The notes below the pieces were generated by a model. That model was not told the origin of the DNA and did no database searches. It saw only the letters and a list, made by a program, of their open reading frames with translations. The position numbers and the translations under genes are program-made. Below are positions 34,249-43,955 of a DNA stretch of 64,000 nucleotides, piece by piece. Source of the stretch: Sphingomonas lycopersici (GTDB lineage Bacteria; Pseudomonadota; Alphaproteobacteria; Sphingomonadales; Sphingomonadaceae); assembly GCF_026130605.1 (NCBI RefSeq), contig NZ_JANFAU010000016.1, positions 1 through 64,000 on the forward strand, read 5' to 3'. The first letter of the stretch is position 1; the number at the start of each line of letters is the position of its first letter.

Positions 34249-35360
34249 TGAGCCGCACGTCGATCATCCCCGCGCCGCTCGCGCGCCTGCCGTGGCGCGT
34301 CCTGCTGACGATCACCGCGATCGGCTGTTTCGGGCTGGTCGTGCTGTTCTCCGCCGCGGGCGGGTCGCTGCGCCCCTGGGCCTTGCCGCAGGGGGTGCGC
34401 TTCTTCGTCTTCCTGTTCGCCGCGGTCGGGGTCAGCACGGTCCGCGAGGATGTCTGGCGGCGCGCCGCTTTCCCCGCCTATGCGGTTCTGGTCGTGCTGC
34501 TGTTCGCGGTCGAACTGCTCGGCGCGGTGCGCGGGGGAAGCCAGCGCTGGCTCGATCTCGGCTTTATCCGGCTCCAGCCCTCGGAGCTGATGAAGCCGGC
34601 GATCGTGATGGCCTGCGCGCGCTTCTACGACATGCTGCCGCCGTCCGAAACGCGGCGCTTCGGCGCGATCTGGCCGCCGTGCGTGCTGATCGGCATCCCG
34701 GCGGCGCTGGTGATGCTCCAGCCCGATCTCGGCACCGCGCTGATGATCTGCGCCGGCGGGGTGACGGTGATGTTCCTGGCGGGAATCCCGCTGCGGCTGT
34801 TCGTCGGCGGCGCGCTGGCGCTGGCGATCGCCGCGCCGCTGGCGTTCAACTTCGTGCTGCACGATTATCAGCGCAACCGCGTGCTGATCTTCCTCGATCC
34901 CGAGAGCGATCCGCTGCGCACCGGCTATCACATCACCCAGTCGAAGATCGCGATCGGCTCGGGCGGAATCTTCGGCAAGGGCTTCCTCAACGGGACGCAG
35001 AGCCACCTCGATTATCTGCCCGAGGGGCAGACCGATTTCGTCTTCGCGACGATGGCGGAGGAATGGGGGCTGCTGGGCGGCATCTTCATCATCGCCGCTT
35101 ATCTGATGGTGATCCGCTGGGGGGTGAACGTCGGGGTGCGCGCCAAATCGCGCTTCGCCAAGCTGACCGCGGCGGGGCTGTCGACGACGATCTTCTATTA
35201 TGTCGCGATCAACCTCATGATGGTGATGGGGCTGGCGCCGGTGGTCGGCATCCCGCTGCCGCTGGTGAGCTTCGGCGGGTCGGCGCAGATGACGGTGCTG
35301 CTGTGCCTCGGCATCCTGATGTCGATCGACCGCGAGAGCCGGCGAAAAACCGGCTGGTAA
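34245..35360 (+). CDS. rodA: Rod-shape SEDS glycosyltransferase RodA
   Basis: A 371-residue, ten-helix SEDS polymerase for peptidoglycan, the partner of PBP2. Signature segments: VRGGSQRWLDLGFIRLQPSELMKPAIVMACARFY, LQPDLGTALMICAGG, and GKGFLNGTQSHLDYLPEGQTDFVFATMAEEWGLLGG (holding the catalytic region), ending GIPLPLVSFGGSAQMTVLLCLGILMSI. The start overlaps mrdA. Last gene of the operon. Confidence 0.96.
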   Translation: MMSRTSIIPAPLARLPWRVLLTITAIGCFGLVVLFSAAGGSLRPWALPQGVRFFVFLFAAVGVSTVREDVWRRAAFPAYAVLVVLLFAVELLGAVRGGSQRWLDLGFIRLQPSELMKPAIVMACARFYDMLPPSETRRFGAIWPPCVLIGIPAALVMLQPDLGTALMICAGGVTVMFLAGIPLRLFVGGALALAIAAPLAFNFVLHDYQRNRVLIFLDPESDPLRTGYHITQSKIAIGSGGIFGKGFLNGTQSHLDYLPEGQTDFVFATMAEEWGLLGGIFIIAAYLMVIRWGVNVGVRAKSRFAKLTAAGLSTTIFYYVAINLMMVMGLAPVVGIPLPLVSFGGSAQMTVLLCLGILMSIDRESRRKTGW

Positions 35361-35449
35361 GCAAAAAAGGGGTTTGCAATCCGCGAAACGCCTGCTACCG
35401 GCGCACCTCCCGACGCGAGGCCGCCCACGCAGCCTCCCACCGCCGGAAT

Positions 35450-35525
<76 letters not shown>

Positions 35526-35538
35526 TCCTTCCGCCCCC

Positions 35539-37347
35539 TCAGAACAATGCGTCGATCGCGAGGCATGCCGCGATTCCGACCACCAGGTTCATCGGCAGCC
35601 CGATCTTCACGAAATCCATGAAGCGATAATTGGCCGCGCCATAGACCAGCGTATTGGTCTGATAGCCGATCGGCGTCGCGAAGCTCGCGCTCGCGCCGAA
35701 CATCACCGCGACGACGAGCTGGCGCGGATCGATGTCCGCGGTGCCGGCGATGCCGATCGCGATCGGGGTCATGATCACCGCGACGGCATTGTTGGTCACC
35801 GTCTCGGTCAAAATGCTGGTCACCGCATAGACCGTGATCAGCAGCAGCAGCGGGGAGGTGATCGACAGCAGCGGCCGCAGCAGATCGACGATCAGATCGA
35901 TCGTGCCCGCATTGGCGAGCCCCTTGCCGAACGCCAGCATGCCGAAAATCAGCACCAGCGTATTGCCGTCGATCGCCTGCCACGCTTCCTCGGGTTCGAG
36001 GCAGCGCGTCAGCAGCACCACCCCGACCCCGACCAGCGCGAGCGCCTCGATCGGGAGCCCGAACAGCGCGGCGAGCACGACCACCCCCGCGAGCGTCGCG
36101 ATCGCGATCGGCGCATTCTGGCGGCGATAGGCCAGCGCGGTCGCGCGGCCGACATCGATCAGCGCGGTGTTGGCCTGCAGATCCTGTGCGGTGTCCGCGC
36201 CGGCCGCGATCAGCAGACGATCGCCGGCGCGGATGCGGACATTGGCGAGGTCAGGCCCGGCGAGATGGCGCGGACGCGACAGCCCGAGCACCCGGACCCG
36301 CAGCCGCGACAGCATCGGTATGTCGCCGAGCTTGCGCCCGATCGCGGGGTGCGACGGCGAGATCACCGCCTGGACCAGGGTGAGATCGGCCGGCCGGTCC
36401 GGCCCCGCGGTCGCCACGCCGCCGCCGAGCCCGATCAGCCCGGTGCGGAAATCATGCGCTTCTGCGAGCGAGGCGAGCTCGGCCGGGCTCGCCGCGACGA
36501 TCAACTGGTCGCCCACCCCCAGCACCCATTGGTCGAAATTGTTGCGCCGGATCGTCTTGCCGTGCTGGATCCCCACCACCCGCACGCCGGGTCGCCGATA
36601 GAATGCCGTCGCCCCCAGGTGCTTGCCGAGCAGGTCACTCTCGTCGGTGACGATGAGGTGCGACAGGTAGGAATCGCTTTCGCCCTGTTCGCGCAGCGCG
36701 TGTTCGGCGCGGTCGGGCAGCAGGAAGCGCCCGGCGACAAGCAGCAAGGCGATGCCGGCCCCGGCGGCGATCAGCCCGACGAGCGTGATCTCGAATATCC
36801 CGAACGGCGCGAGCCCCTGCTCCTGCGCGACGCCATCGACGAGCAGGTTGGTCGAGGTGCCGATCAGCGTGAGCGTTCCCCCGAGGATCGAGAGATAGGA
36901 CAGCGGGATCAGTAGCCGCGTCGCCGCGACACGGAGCACCCGCGCGAGACGCTTCACGATCGGGATCATCACGATCACGACCGGCGTGTTGTTCATCAGC
37001 GCGGACGCCAGCATCGTCCCGCCGGCGATTTCCGCGAGGCTGCGCCGCGGCCGCCGCATGGTGCGGCGGATGATCCAGCCCGACACCTCCTCCATCGCCC
37101 CGGTACGCAGCAGCGCGCCGCTGAGCACGAACATCGCGCCGATCGTAATCGGCGCCGGATTGCTGAACACGCCGAGCAATTCCCGTGGGGAAAGAAACCC
37201 CACGACCAGCATGACCAGCCCGCCGAGCGCGGCGATCACCACTGGCGGGCGGCGCTCGAGCGCGAAGGCGACAAACAGCCCGGCGAGCAGAACCAGCCCG
37301 ATATACGGCCCATAGGCCATGATCACCGCTTCAAGCAGCTGGGGCAT
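35539..37347 (-). CDS. SLC13-family permease with two RCK-C (TrkA-C) domains
   Basis: A 602-residue transporter of the divalent anion:sodium symporter type. Hydrophobic halves at residues ~10-205 and ~410-600 flank a soluble middle part with two RCK/TrkA-C folds (SDLLGKHLGATAFYRRPGVRVVGIQHGK...VLGVGDQLIVAASPAELASL and IGRKLGDIPMLSRLRVRVLGLSRPRH...IRAGDRLLIAAGADTAQDL). SLC13 signature elements are SALMNNTPVVIVMIPI, GTLTLIGTSTNLLVDG and, in the second half, TETVTNNAVAVIMTPIAI and ATPIGYQTNTLVYGAANY. The substrate (sulfate, dicarboxylate or other) is not determined. Confidence 0.88.
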   Translation of the reverse strand: MPQLLEAVIMAYGPYIGLVLLAGLFVAFALERRPPVVIAALGGLVMLVVGFLSPRELLGVFSNPAPITIGAMFVLSGALLRTGAMEEVSGWIIRRTMRRPRRSLAEIAGGTMLASALMNNTPVVIVMIPIVKRLARVLRVAATRLLIPLSYLSILGGTLTLIGTSTNLLVDGVAQEQGLAPFGIFEITLVGLIAAGAGIALLLVAGRFLLPDRAEHALREQGESDSYLSHLIVTDESDLLGKHLGATAFYRRPGVRVVGIQHGKTIRRNNFDQWVLGVGDQLIVAASPAELASLAEAHDFRTGLIGLGGGVATAGPDRPADLTLVQAVISPSHPAIGRKLGDIPMLSRLRVRVLGLSRPRHLAGPDLANVRIRAGDRLLIAAGADTAQDLQANTALIDVGRATALAYRRQNAPIAIATLAGVVVLAALFGLPIEALALVGVGVVLLTRCLEPEEAWQAIDGNTLVLIFGMLAFGKGLANAGTIDLIVDLLRPLLSITSPLLLLITVYAVTSILTETVTNNAVAVIMTPIAIGIAGTADIDPRQLVVAVMFGASASFATPIGYQTNTLVYGAANYRFMDFVKIGLPMNLVVGIAACLAIDALF

Positions 37348-37364
37348 CGGGCGGCCTTCCGTCG

Positions 37365-38306
37365 CTAGGGACAGGCGATGCGCGTGAATTCATCGGCATT
37401 CTTCAAATGCACGTCGCGTTGCGGGAAGGGGATTTCGATCCGGTTCTCCTTGAACAGATACCATAGCCGCTTGAGCACATCGGAACGGACCGGGCCGATC
37501 CCCTCCTCCGGGTCCGCGATCCAGAAACAGATCTCGAAATCGACCGAGCTTTCGCCGAAGCCGGCGAGCATGATCTTCGGCTCGGGCGCGACGAGGACGC
37601 GCGGCGCGCCGACCGCCGCGTCCATCATCAATTTTTCGACCAGTTCGAGATCGGCGTGATAGGATACGCCGACGGGCACCCGGACGCGGACGTTGCGCGT
37701 GCTGTACGACCAATTCTCCACCTGATTGATCATCAGGTTTTCGTTGGGAATGAGATATTCCTTCATGTCGCGCGTGGTGACCGAAATCGCGCGGATGCCG
37801 ATCTTGCGGATCTGGCCGAAGCTCTCGCGACCGCTGGCGTCGTTTACCGCGATCACGTCCCCCGGCTTGATCGAACGATCCATCAACAGGATGATCCCGG
37901 CGATGAGATTGCCGAAGGTCTTCTGCAATCCGAAGCCGATGGCGAGCCCGAACGCGCCCGAGAATACTGCCAGCGCGGTCAGATCGATCCCGAGGAAATC
38001 GATTCCGATCAGGATCGCCAGCGCCCAGACGCCGATCGTCGCGAGCTTGTCCGCCAGCAATCGCTGCGCGTCGTCGAGACCCTTTATGCGCTTGAGCAGA
38101 TAGCCCGAAAATCTGCTGACGAGCTGCGCCACGACGATGATGCCGACCACGACGATCGCGACAACCAATGCATCCCACAAGGAAATGTGCGTTTTTCCGA
38201 TGTCGATGCTGTAGCTGTCGAGCGTGTCGATAAGCCGGCCGACGGACTTGTTCCCCGAAGTTGCGGCTCGTTTGATTCCTTCTGCGCCCGAAGCCTCTGT
38301 CATCAT
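37365..38306 (-). CDS. Mechanosensitive channel of the MscS family
   Basis: A 313-residue small-conductance mechanosensitive channel. Helices near residues 34-58 and 78-102 precede the pore helix and beta domain: LAVFSGAFGLAIGFGLQKTFGNLIAGIILLMDRSIKPGDVIAV, then FGQIRKIGIRAISVTTRDMKEYLIPNENLM. The C-terminal alpha/beta domain ends FPQRDVHLKNADE. Start taken at the ATG 38306; a second ATG follows immediately. It is separated from the SLC13 gene by 17 bp on the same strand, so the two may form an operon. Confidence 0.9.
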   Translation of the reverse strand: MMTEASGAEGIKRAATSGNKSVGRLIDTLDSYSIDIGKTHISLWDALVVAIVVVGIIVVAQLVSRFSGYLLKRIKGLDDAQRLLADKLATIGVWALAILIGIDFLGIDLTALAVFSGAFGLAIGFGLQKTFGNLIAGIILLMDRSIKPGDVIAVNDASGRESFGQIRKIGIRAISVTTRDMKEYLIPNENLMINQVENWSYSTRNVRVRVPVGVSYHADLELVEKLMMDAAVGAPRVLVAPEPKIMLAGFGESSVDFEICFWIADPEEGIGPVRSDVLKRLWYLFKENRIEIPFPQRDVHLKNADEFTRIACP

Positions 38307-38521
38307 TGATACTCTACGTGCTTGCGGCGTTTTCTGTTGTAAAATTGGATGAATTCGAGCCGGAATTGTCGTCTGCGGCCGGCTGATATGCGCGGGGCAG
38401 CCCGTTTTATATGTCAGCGCTGACAATAATGCACGCAACTGCTAACAGGACACCGCCGATACAGGCCGCGATGCCGCTTTTAGCCGCATCTCTACTAAGT
38501 AACGAATTGATAATAGGACAA

Positions 38522-38992
38522 ATGATCAACAGAATCCTCAACCCGCAATATGCCATCCACGCGCTCCGCGCGTCGCTGGTCTTCATCTTCCTCATGTTCG
38601 GCATTGCCAAATTCGCCGCTTACGAAGCCCAAGGCGTCGCGCGCACGGCGGAAAACTATTGGCTGTTCGGCTGGATGTATCCGATCTGGGGCGTTCAGGG
38701 CGCGAGCAACGCCATCGGCACCGTCGAGCTCATCACCGGCGCGCTGATCGCCGCCGGCGCCGTTTCTGCGCGCGCCGGGCTGCTCGGCGCGCTGATGGGG
38801 ATGGCGACCTTCCTCGTCACGCTCAGCTTCAGTTTCGACGGCAATCTGTGGGAGGAAGGCTATGGCTTCCCGTTCATGGCCGGGCGCGCGCAATTTCTCT
38901 TTAAGGACGCGGTGTTGCTGGCCGCTTGCTTCGCGCTCGCGATCGATGCCGCGCGCCGGCTGTTGGGCGCCGGCGGGGCGGCATCGCGCTGA
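38522..38992 (+). CDS. DUF417 (YkgB/RclC-like) membrane protein
   Basis: A 156-residue inner-membrane protein with four helices. Family markers are SLVFIFLMFGIAKFAAYEAQGV near the start, YPIWGVQGASNAIGTVELITG in the middle and LSFSFDGNLWEEGYGFPFMAGRAQFLFKDAVLLAA near the end. In E. coli a member (RclC) belongs to the reactive-chlorine response, but there is no rcl operon here. The ATG at 38522 has AGGA six bases upstream; the frame stays open for another 37 codons with no likely start. Divergent from mscS across 215 bp in which nothing else is recognised. Confidence 0.82.
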   Translation: MINRILNPQYAIHALRASLVFIFLMFGIAKFAAYEAQGVARTAENYWLFGWMYPIWGVQGASNAIGTVELITGALIAAGAVSARAGLLGALMGMATFLVTLSFSFDGNLWEEGYGFPFMAGRAQFLFKDAVLLAACFALAIDAARRLLGAGGAASR

Positions 38993-39003
38993 AAGGCCGG
39001 CCG

Positions 39004-40050
39004 TCAGACGATCGCCATCTCGGTCGCCTCGCGAACGTCGCCGATCAACTGGGTGATTTCGGCGGGATCCGAATCCCACGCGAACATGAAGCGCGCGCCG
39101 CCGCCGATGAAGGTGTAAAAACGCCAGCCCCGCGCGCGCAGCGCATCGAGCACCGCGGCGGGCGCCTTCACGAACACCGCGTTGGACTGCACCGGGAACA
39201 TCAACTCGATTTCCGCGCAATTCCCGATCCCCGCCGCCAACGCGCGGGCGCAATCATTGGCGTGCCGCGCATGACGCAGCCACGCACCGCTTTCGAGCAA
39301 CCCGGTCCACGGCGCGGAAAGGAAGCGCATCTTCGACGCGAGCTGCCCGGCCTGTTTGCAGCGATAATCGAAATCCGCCGCCAGCGCGGTATCGAAGAAG
39401 ATCACCGCTTCGCCCACCGCCATCCCGGCCTTGGTGCCGCCGAAGCACAGAACGTCGACCCCGGCGCGCCACGTGATATCGGCCGGCGCACAGCCGAGGC
39501 TGGCGCAAGCCTGCGCGAAACGCGCGCCGTCCATGTGCAGCTTGAGCCCCAGATCGCGGCACACCGCGGCAATCGCGCGCACGTCCTCCACGCTATACAC
39601 CTGCCCCGTCTCGGTCGGCTGGGTGATCGTCACCACGCGCGGCTTGGGGAAGTGGATATCGGCGCGGCTGGTCGCGAGCCGGACGATCGCCTCGGGGGTC
39701 AGCTTGCCGTCGTCGGTCGGCGCGACGAGCAATTTCGATCCGTTGGAGAAGAATTCCGGCGCGCCGCATTCGTCGGTTTCGACATGCGCGAAGGAGGAGC
39801 AGATCACGCTGTGATAGGATTGGCACAGCGCCGCGAGCGCGAGTGAATTGGCCGCGGTGCCGTTGAACGCGAAGAACACCTCGCAATCGGTTTCGAACAA
39901 TGTGCGAAACCCGTCTGCCGCGCGCGCGGTCCATTCGTCGTCGCCATAAGCGGTGGCCGAGCCGGCATTGGCGGCTTCCATCGCCGCCCACGCCTCGGGG
40001 CAGATGCCGGCATAATTGTCGCTGGCGAATTGCTGGATACGATCGGCCAT
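39004..40050 (-). CDS. ltaE: Low-specificity L-threonine aldolase
   Basis: A 348-residue PLP fold-type I enzyme that splits threonine or allo-threonine to glycine and acetaldehyde. Markers: FASDNYAGICPEAWAAM at the start, NGTAANSLALAALCQSYHSVICSSFAHVETDECGA, LKLHMDGARFAQACASLG and the Lys-containing VLCFGGTKAGMAVGEAVIF. Start at ATG 40050 gives the usual N-terminus. RidA lies 204 bp upstream on the same strand. Confidence 0.92.
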   Translation of the reverse strand: MADRIQQFASDNYAGICPEAWAAMEAANAGSATAYGDDEWTARAADGFRTLFETDCEVFFAFNGTAANSLALAALCQSYHSVICSSFAHVETDECGAPEFFSNGSKLLVAPTDDGKLTPEAIVRLATSRADIHFPKPRVVTITQPTETGQVYSVEDVRAIAAVCRDLGLKLHMDGARFAQACASLGCAPADITWRAGVDVLCFGGTKAGMAVGEAVIFFDTALAADFDYRCKQAGQLASKMRFLSAPWTGLLESGAWLRHARHANDCARALAAGIGNCAEIELMFPVQSNAVFVKAPAAVLDALRARGWRFYTFIGGGARFMFAWDSDPAEITQLIGDVREATEMAIV

Positions 40051-40208
40051 GTCGGTTCCTTCTCTGGTGCGACACCAGAATCGGATCGACGTATCGCGCG
40101 GCTTGACCCCGTTTCGTTGCCGGTCCGGCCACATCCCCCCTTTATCGGAGGCACCACCTTGCTCGGGGAGCAGGTTGGTGTCGGACGTCGGCCCGACTCT
40201 TGATGTTG

Positions 40209-40233
40209 CGGCGGCGGTTAGCAGCCGCCGCCG
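40209..40233. terminator. GC-rich hairpin between ridA and ltaE
   Basis: CGGCGGCGG (40209-40217) pairs perfectly with CCGCCGCCG (40225-40233) around TTAGCAG, 22 bp past the ridA stop on the minus strand. There is no T run; it may be a Rho-dependent end or an mRNA-stabilising stem. Confidence 0.45.
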
Positions 40234-40254
40234 GGAACCGCAATCTCGATCCGC

Positions 40255-40599
40255 TTATTTGCGCGCGGCGACGACGATGATCTCGACGCGATAATCGGGG
40301 GTGGCGAGCTTGGCCTCGCCGGTCGCGCGCGCCGGCGCGGCGCCGGGGGCGACCCAGGCATCCCATACCTTGTTCATCTCGGCGAAGTCGTTCATGTCGG
40401 CCAGCCAGATCGTCGCGCTCAGGATATGGGCGCGATCGCTGCCGCAGCGCGCGAGCAGATCGTCGATCTCGGCCAGCACGGCGGTGGTCTGCGCAGTGAC
40501 GCTCTCGCCGGGCGCGCCGACCTGCCCCGCGAGATAGATCGTGTCGCCGTGGATGACGGCCTGGCTCATGCGCGCGCCGGATTCGATACGTTCGATCAT
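40255..40599 (-). CDS. RidA-family (YjgF) protein
   Basis: A 114-residue trimeric RidA-type protein; RidA itself hydrolyses reactive enamine/imine intermediates made by PLP enzymes. Conserved parts: MSQAVIHGDTIYLAGQVG, QTTAVLAEIDDLLARCGSDRAHIL, MNKVWDAWVAPGAAPARATGEAKLATPDYRVEIIVVAAR. The Arg in PARATGEA is the substrate-carboxylate ligand. The ATG at 40599 has AGGAG nine bases upstream. The nearby threonine aldolase, a PLP enzyme, makes a functional pairing reasonable. Confidence 0.88.
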   Translation of the reverse strand: MIERIESGARMSQAVIHGDTIYLAGQVGAPGESVTAQTTAVLAEIDDLLARCGSDRAHILSATIWLADMNDFAEMNKVWDAWVAPGAAPARATGEAKLATPDYRVEIIVVAARK

Positions 40600-40647
40600 A
40601 GATTCTCGCTCCTGACAGATGTTGCGGCGCGCATAGTCGATCGGCTC

Positions 40648-41832
40648 CTAACCCGCCAGCGCGCGCGCATAGGAATGCGGCGCGAGCCGCGCGGTCAGCG
40701 CGGTGACGAGTGCGACGATGCCGAGATGCATTCCCCAGCCGGCAGCGAACCCGCCGGTCCGCTCATGCAGCAAGGCGGTGACCCACGGCGCGAGTGCCGC
40801 AAGCAGAAAACCGCCGCCCTGCATCAACGCGGCGAGCGCGCCCGCGGCGGCGGGATGATCGAGATGATCGAGCGCGACGATCATCGTCAGCGCGAAGCTT
40901 GCGCCGAGCCCGGCGCCGACCGCGACCGCCCATAATAGCGGCGCCAGATCGGGCATCGTCGCGAGCCCCAAGAACCCGGTCGCCTGCAACACCAGCGTCA
41001 GCCACAGCCAGCCGCGCCGATCGCGTCCGCGCCGCGCAAGCGCGGGGAACAGCAATGCGGCAACCCCCTGCGACAAGGCCATCGCCGCGAGCAAGGTTCC
41101 GCTCGTCCCCGCGCTCCACCCGCGCTCCTGATAAAAGGGCGCGAGCCACGCGATCACGGTCGAGTAACCGCCGTTGACCAGCCCGAAGCAGATCATCAGC
41201 AACCAGGTCCGCGGACGGCGCAGCAAATGGCCGACGCGGATCGTGGCGCTATCCGCGCGCTGCGGATCGCGCGGCAGGAATAAACCCGCGACGAGCAGCG
41301 CCGCCGCAGCCGGCGCGACCAGCCAGCCGAGCCCGACACGCCACCCGCCGGCGAGCGCCGCAATGAGCGGTGAGAGCCGCGCGCCGACCGCGCCTCCGCC
41401 CATCAAGGTTGCGGAATAAAGCCCCATGATCACCACGAGTTGCCCGGCGAAATGGCGCTTGAGGATGCCGGGAAACACCGCCTGGACGATCGCCACCCCC
41501 ACCCCGATCAGCGCAGCGGTCGCGACGAGCTCGCCCGCGCTCGATACGAACAGCCGCGCGGCCGATCCGGCGGCCATCACCGCCAGCGCCACGATCATCG
41601 CGCGCCGCGCACCGATGCGCTGCTCGAGCGCGGGGCCGGCAAAGGCGAACACTCCCATCAACGCCATCGGCACGAGCGTCAGCAGCGACATGGTCTGGAA
41701 CGTCATGCCGGTATCGGCGCGTATCCCGCCGGCCAGCGGCCCGGTGGCGGTGAGGAACGGGCGCAGGTTGAGCCCGACGAGCACCACCATCAGCAGAAGC
41801 AGCAGGCGGCGGGGGTGTTCGACAGAAATCAT
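40648..41832 (-). CDS. CynX/NimT-type MFS transporter
   Basis: A 394-residue, twelve-helix MFS transporter of the CynX/NimT group (cyanate- or nitroimidazole-type names in the family; real substrates mostly unknown). Family markers are LLMVVLVGLNLRPFLTATGPL at the start, AVFPGILKRHFAGQLVVIMGLYSATLMGGGAVGARLSPL and FGLVNGGYSTVIAWLAPFYQERGWSAG. The ATG at 41832 is chosen because upstream in-frame codons fall in a REP-like repeat; AGGGCGAAAG lies before it. The deaminase gene is on the same strand upstream. Confidence 0.85.
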   Translation of the reverse strand: MISVEHPRRLLLLLMVVLVGLNLRPFLTATGPLAGGIRADTGMTFQTMSLLTLVPMALMGVFAFAGPALEQRIGARRAMIVALAVMAAGSAARLFVSSAGELVATAALIGVGVAIVQAVFPGILKRHFAGQLVVIMGLYSATLMGGGAVGARLSPLIAALAGGWRVGLGWLVAPAAAALLVAGLFLPRDPQRADSATIRVGHLLRRPRTWLLMICFGLVNGGYSTVIAWLAPFYQERGWSAGTSGTLLAAMALSQGVAALLFPALARRGRDRRGWLWLTLVLQATGFLGLATMPDLAPLLWAVAVGAGLGASFALTMIVALDHLDHPAAAGALAALMQGGGFLLAALAPWVTALLHERTGGFAAGWGMHLGIVALVTALTARLAPHSYARALAG

Positions 41833-41866
41833 CTTTCGCCCTGCATTGACGCCGGACTCGCTCTCC

Positions 41867-41948
41867 CCGTTCGGGCTGAGCTTGTCGAAGCCCTGCACTT
41901 TTCTTCGGGCGAAGAAAGGCAGCCCTTCGACAAGCTCAGGGCGAACGG
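41867..41948. repeat. REP-like palindromic element between deaminase and transporter genes
   Basis: An 82-bp element with arms CCGTTCGGGCTGAGCTTGTCG and CGACAAGCTCAGGGCGAACGG and an inner TTCTTCGGGCGAAGAA hairpin. It has the same design and length as 20519-20600 in the reverse orientation. Confidence 0.8.
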
Positions 41949-41970
41949 AGGGGAGGTCGTGCGCACCACG

Positions 41971-42447
41971 TCAGCCCCGATCGGCGTGCTGCCACTCGAT
42001 ATAGATCGCCGGCGCCGCGGCATCCGCCGCGCCGACATGCCGGATCGTCATGCTTTGCTCGGCGAAGGGCCGCCGCAATTCGTCATAGATCGCCGCGGTC
42101 GACAGCCCGAACGGCGCGCCGTCCTCGTTAGAATAAGCGAAGGCGACCTCTCCCACCCCCGCCATCCGCATCGCGGCGAGGCACATCGGGCAGGGGTGTC
42201 CGCTCGCATAAACGGTGCAGCCCGACAGATCCGGCGAGGCGAGCGCCTGGCTCGCTGCGCGGATCGCACTCATTTCGGCATGCGCGGTGGGGTCGTTGGT
42301 GGCGAGGATCGTATTGACCCCGGTGGCGATCACCGCACCGTCCTTCACCACCAATGCGCCGAACGGCCGGCCGCCGCGCTCGACATTGCCGCGCGCCAGC
42401 GCGATCGCCGCGTCGAGGAAGCGCCGGTCGTCCACGTCGCGGGTCAT
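41971..42447 (-). CDS. Nucleoside/nucleobase deaminase (CDA fold)
   Basis: A 158-residue zinc deaminase of the guanine deaminase/tRNA-adenosine deaminase-like group. Zinc ligands and the catalytic Glu are in PTAHAEMSAIRAAS (residue ~55) and SGHPCPMCLAAMRMAG (residue ~83). FGALVVKDGAVIATGVN is the usual N-terminal strand pair. The substrate cannot be set from sequence; guanine or a related base is likely. The ATG overlaps the amidohydrolase stop by four bases. Confidence 0.85.
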   Translation of the reverse strand: MTRDVDDRRFLDAAIALARGNVERGGRPFGALVVKDGAVIATGVNTILATNDPTAHAEMSAIRAASQALASPDLSGCTVYASGHPCPMCLAAMRMAGVGEVAFAYSNEDGAPFGLSTAAIYDELRRPFAEQSMTIRHVGAADAAAPAIYIEWQHADRG

Positions 42448-43907
42448 TTCGCCGCCTCCGCATCCCATTTCGCGACCTTGGCCTTGGCCTCCGCGAGCAG
42501 CCGGTCGAGCGTCGCGCGATCCTCGATCTTGCCGCGCAGCACCACGGTATTGACCGTCTGCGTCGCGTGAATGTCCTCCAGCGGGTTGCGATCGAGCAGC
42601 ACCAGATCGGCCTGCTTGCCCGTCTCGACCGAACCGTAACGATCGAGCTTGCCGAACCACGCCGGCCCGGCGCGGGTCGCAGCCGCGAGCGCCTCGGCCG
42701 GGGTCAGCCCGTTCTCGACATAGAGCGCCAGTTCCTGATGCAGCCCGAGCGCGGGATAATCGAACGAATTGAGGAAGCCCGCGTCGGTGCCGGCCATGAT
42801 CGTCACCCCGGCCTTTTCGAGCAGCGGCATCACCGCCGCGGTCGCGCGATAATCGCGGTGGCGCGCCTCGATCTGCTCCGGGGTCGCCTTGGCGGCGCGT
42901 TCGATCCGCCACTGATAGGTCTTGCGCAAGCCTGGCCCGACATAGGCGAGGAACGCGTCCTTCGAATGATCGTCGGTGTCGAGATAGGCGAGCAGCCGCT
43001 CGATATTGAGCGTCGGCGTCACGAAGACGTGATGATCCTTGAGCTTGCGATAGGAGGCCATCGCGGTCTCGGCGTCGAACGAGGCGTCGAGCTGCGCGGT
43101 CGCGGTGGCGCGATCGATCCGGCCCGCGGCGAAATCGGCGGCGATCCGCGCTTCGTCCTTCGATCCGGCCTTATGCGCATAGCTCAGATGCTCGATCGAG
43201 CTCAGCCCGGCATCGACCGCCTGCCCGACGGTGAGCGCCATCGGGATATGCCCGGAGGTGCGCAGGCCGGCTTCGCGCGCCTTGCGCGCCGCATAAAGGA
43301 ACAGCTCGGGCTTGAGCGTGCTGTCGGTGATCTTGACGAAATCGACCTTGAGCGCCTTGAGCCTGGCGATCGCCGCGTCGACATCGGCCTCCGATCCGGT
43401 TTCCAGCGTGCCCTTCCACACCGGCTTGACGCCCTCGATCTTGGGGCCGGCGCTGAGCAGGGTCGGGCCGAACAACGCACCGTCGGCGATCTCGCCGCGC
43501 CACTTGAGCACGTCGTAAGGAAGATCGCCCGCGCAATCGCGGATCGTGGTGATGCCATAAGCGACATAGAGCGGCAGCAGCGCCTTATTCTCGTCGATCA
43601 GCGCCGGGCCGCCGCCGAAATGGACGTGCATGTCCCACAGACCGGGGATCAGATAGCGCCCCTTGCCGTCGACCTCGCGCGTCGCGCCCCACGCCTTCGC
43701 CACCGCCGCATCGGCGCCGACCGCAACGATCCGGTCGCCCCGGGTCGCCACCGCCTGATCGGGGATCGTGCGGGCATGTTCGACATCGATCACCGTCGCG
43801 TGCCGGATCAGCACATCGGCCTTCTCGCGCGCCACAGCCTGGATCGACGCCAGAGATACCGCCGCCGCCAGGGCGATAAGAGGAAGTTTCACGTTTCGAG
43901 ATCCCAT
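42444..43907 (-). CDS. Secreted metal-dependent amidohydrolase
   Basis: A 487-residue amidohydrolase-superfamily protein with a signal peptide (VKLPLIALAAAVSLASIQAVA after five residues). The first metal motif is IPGLWDMHVHFGG, further metal/active-site residues lie in RTSGHIPMALTVGQ, SSIEHLSYAH and VTIMAGTDAGFLN, and the composite domain closes with GSVETGKQADLVLLDRNPLEDI. Imidazolonepropionase/prolidase-like relatives act on cyclic amides or peptides. ATG 43907 is used; GTG 43892, which starts exactly at the signal peptide, is a good alternative. Coupled to the deaminase and divergent from the LysR gene. Confidence 0.85.
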   Translation of the reverse strand: MGSRNVKLPLIALAAAVSLASIQAVAREKADVLIRHATVIDVEHARTIPDQAVATRGDRIVAVGADAAVAKAWGATREVDGKGRYLIPGLWDMHVHFGGGPALIDENKALLPLYVAYGITTIRDCAGDLPYDVLKWRGEIADGALFGPTLLSAGPKIEGVKPVWKGTLETGSEADVDAAIARLKALKVDFVKITDSTLKPELFLYAARKAREAGLRTSGHIPMALTVGQAVDAGLSSIEHLSYAHKAGSKDEARIAADFAAGRIDRATATAQLDASFDAETAMASYRKLKDHHVFVTPTLNIERLLAYLDTDDHSKDAFLAYVGPGLRKTYQWRIERAAKATPEQIEARHRDYRATAAVMPLLEKAGVTIMAGTDAGFLNSFDYPALGLHQELALYVENGLTPAEALAAATRAGPAWFGKLDRYGSVETGKQADLVLLDRNPLEDIHATQTVNTVVLRGKIEDRATLDRLLAEAKAKVAKWDAEAAK

Positions 43908-43955
43908 CCAGTCCGCGCGGGATTTTACGCCAGCTTCCCTATCATGCGCAAACGA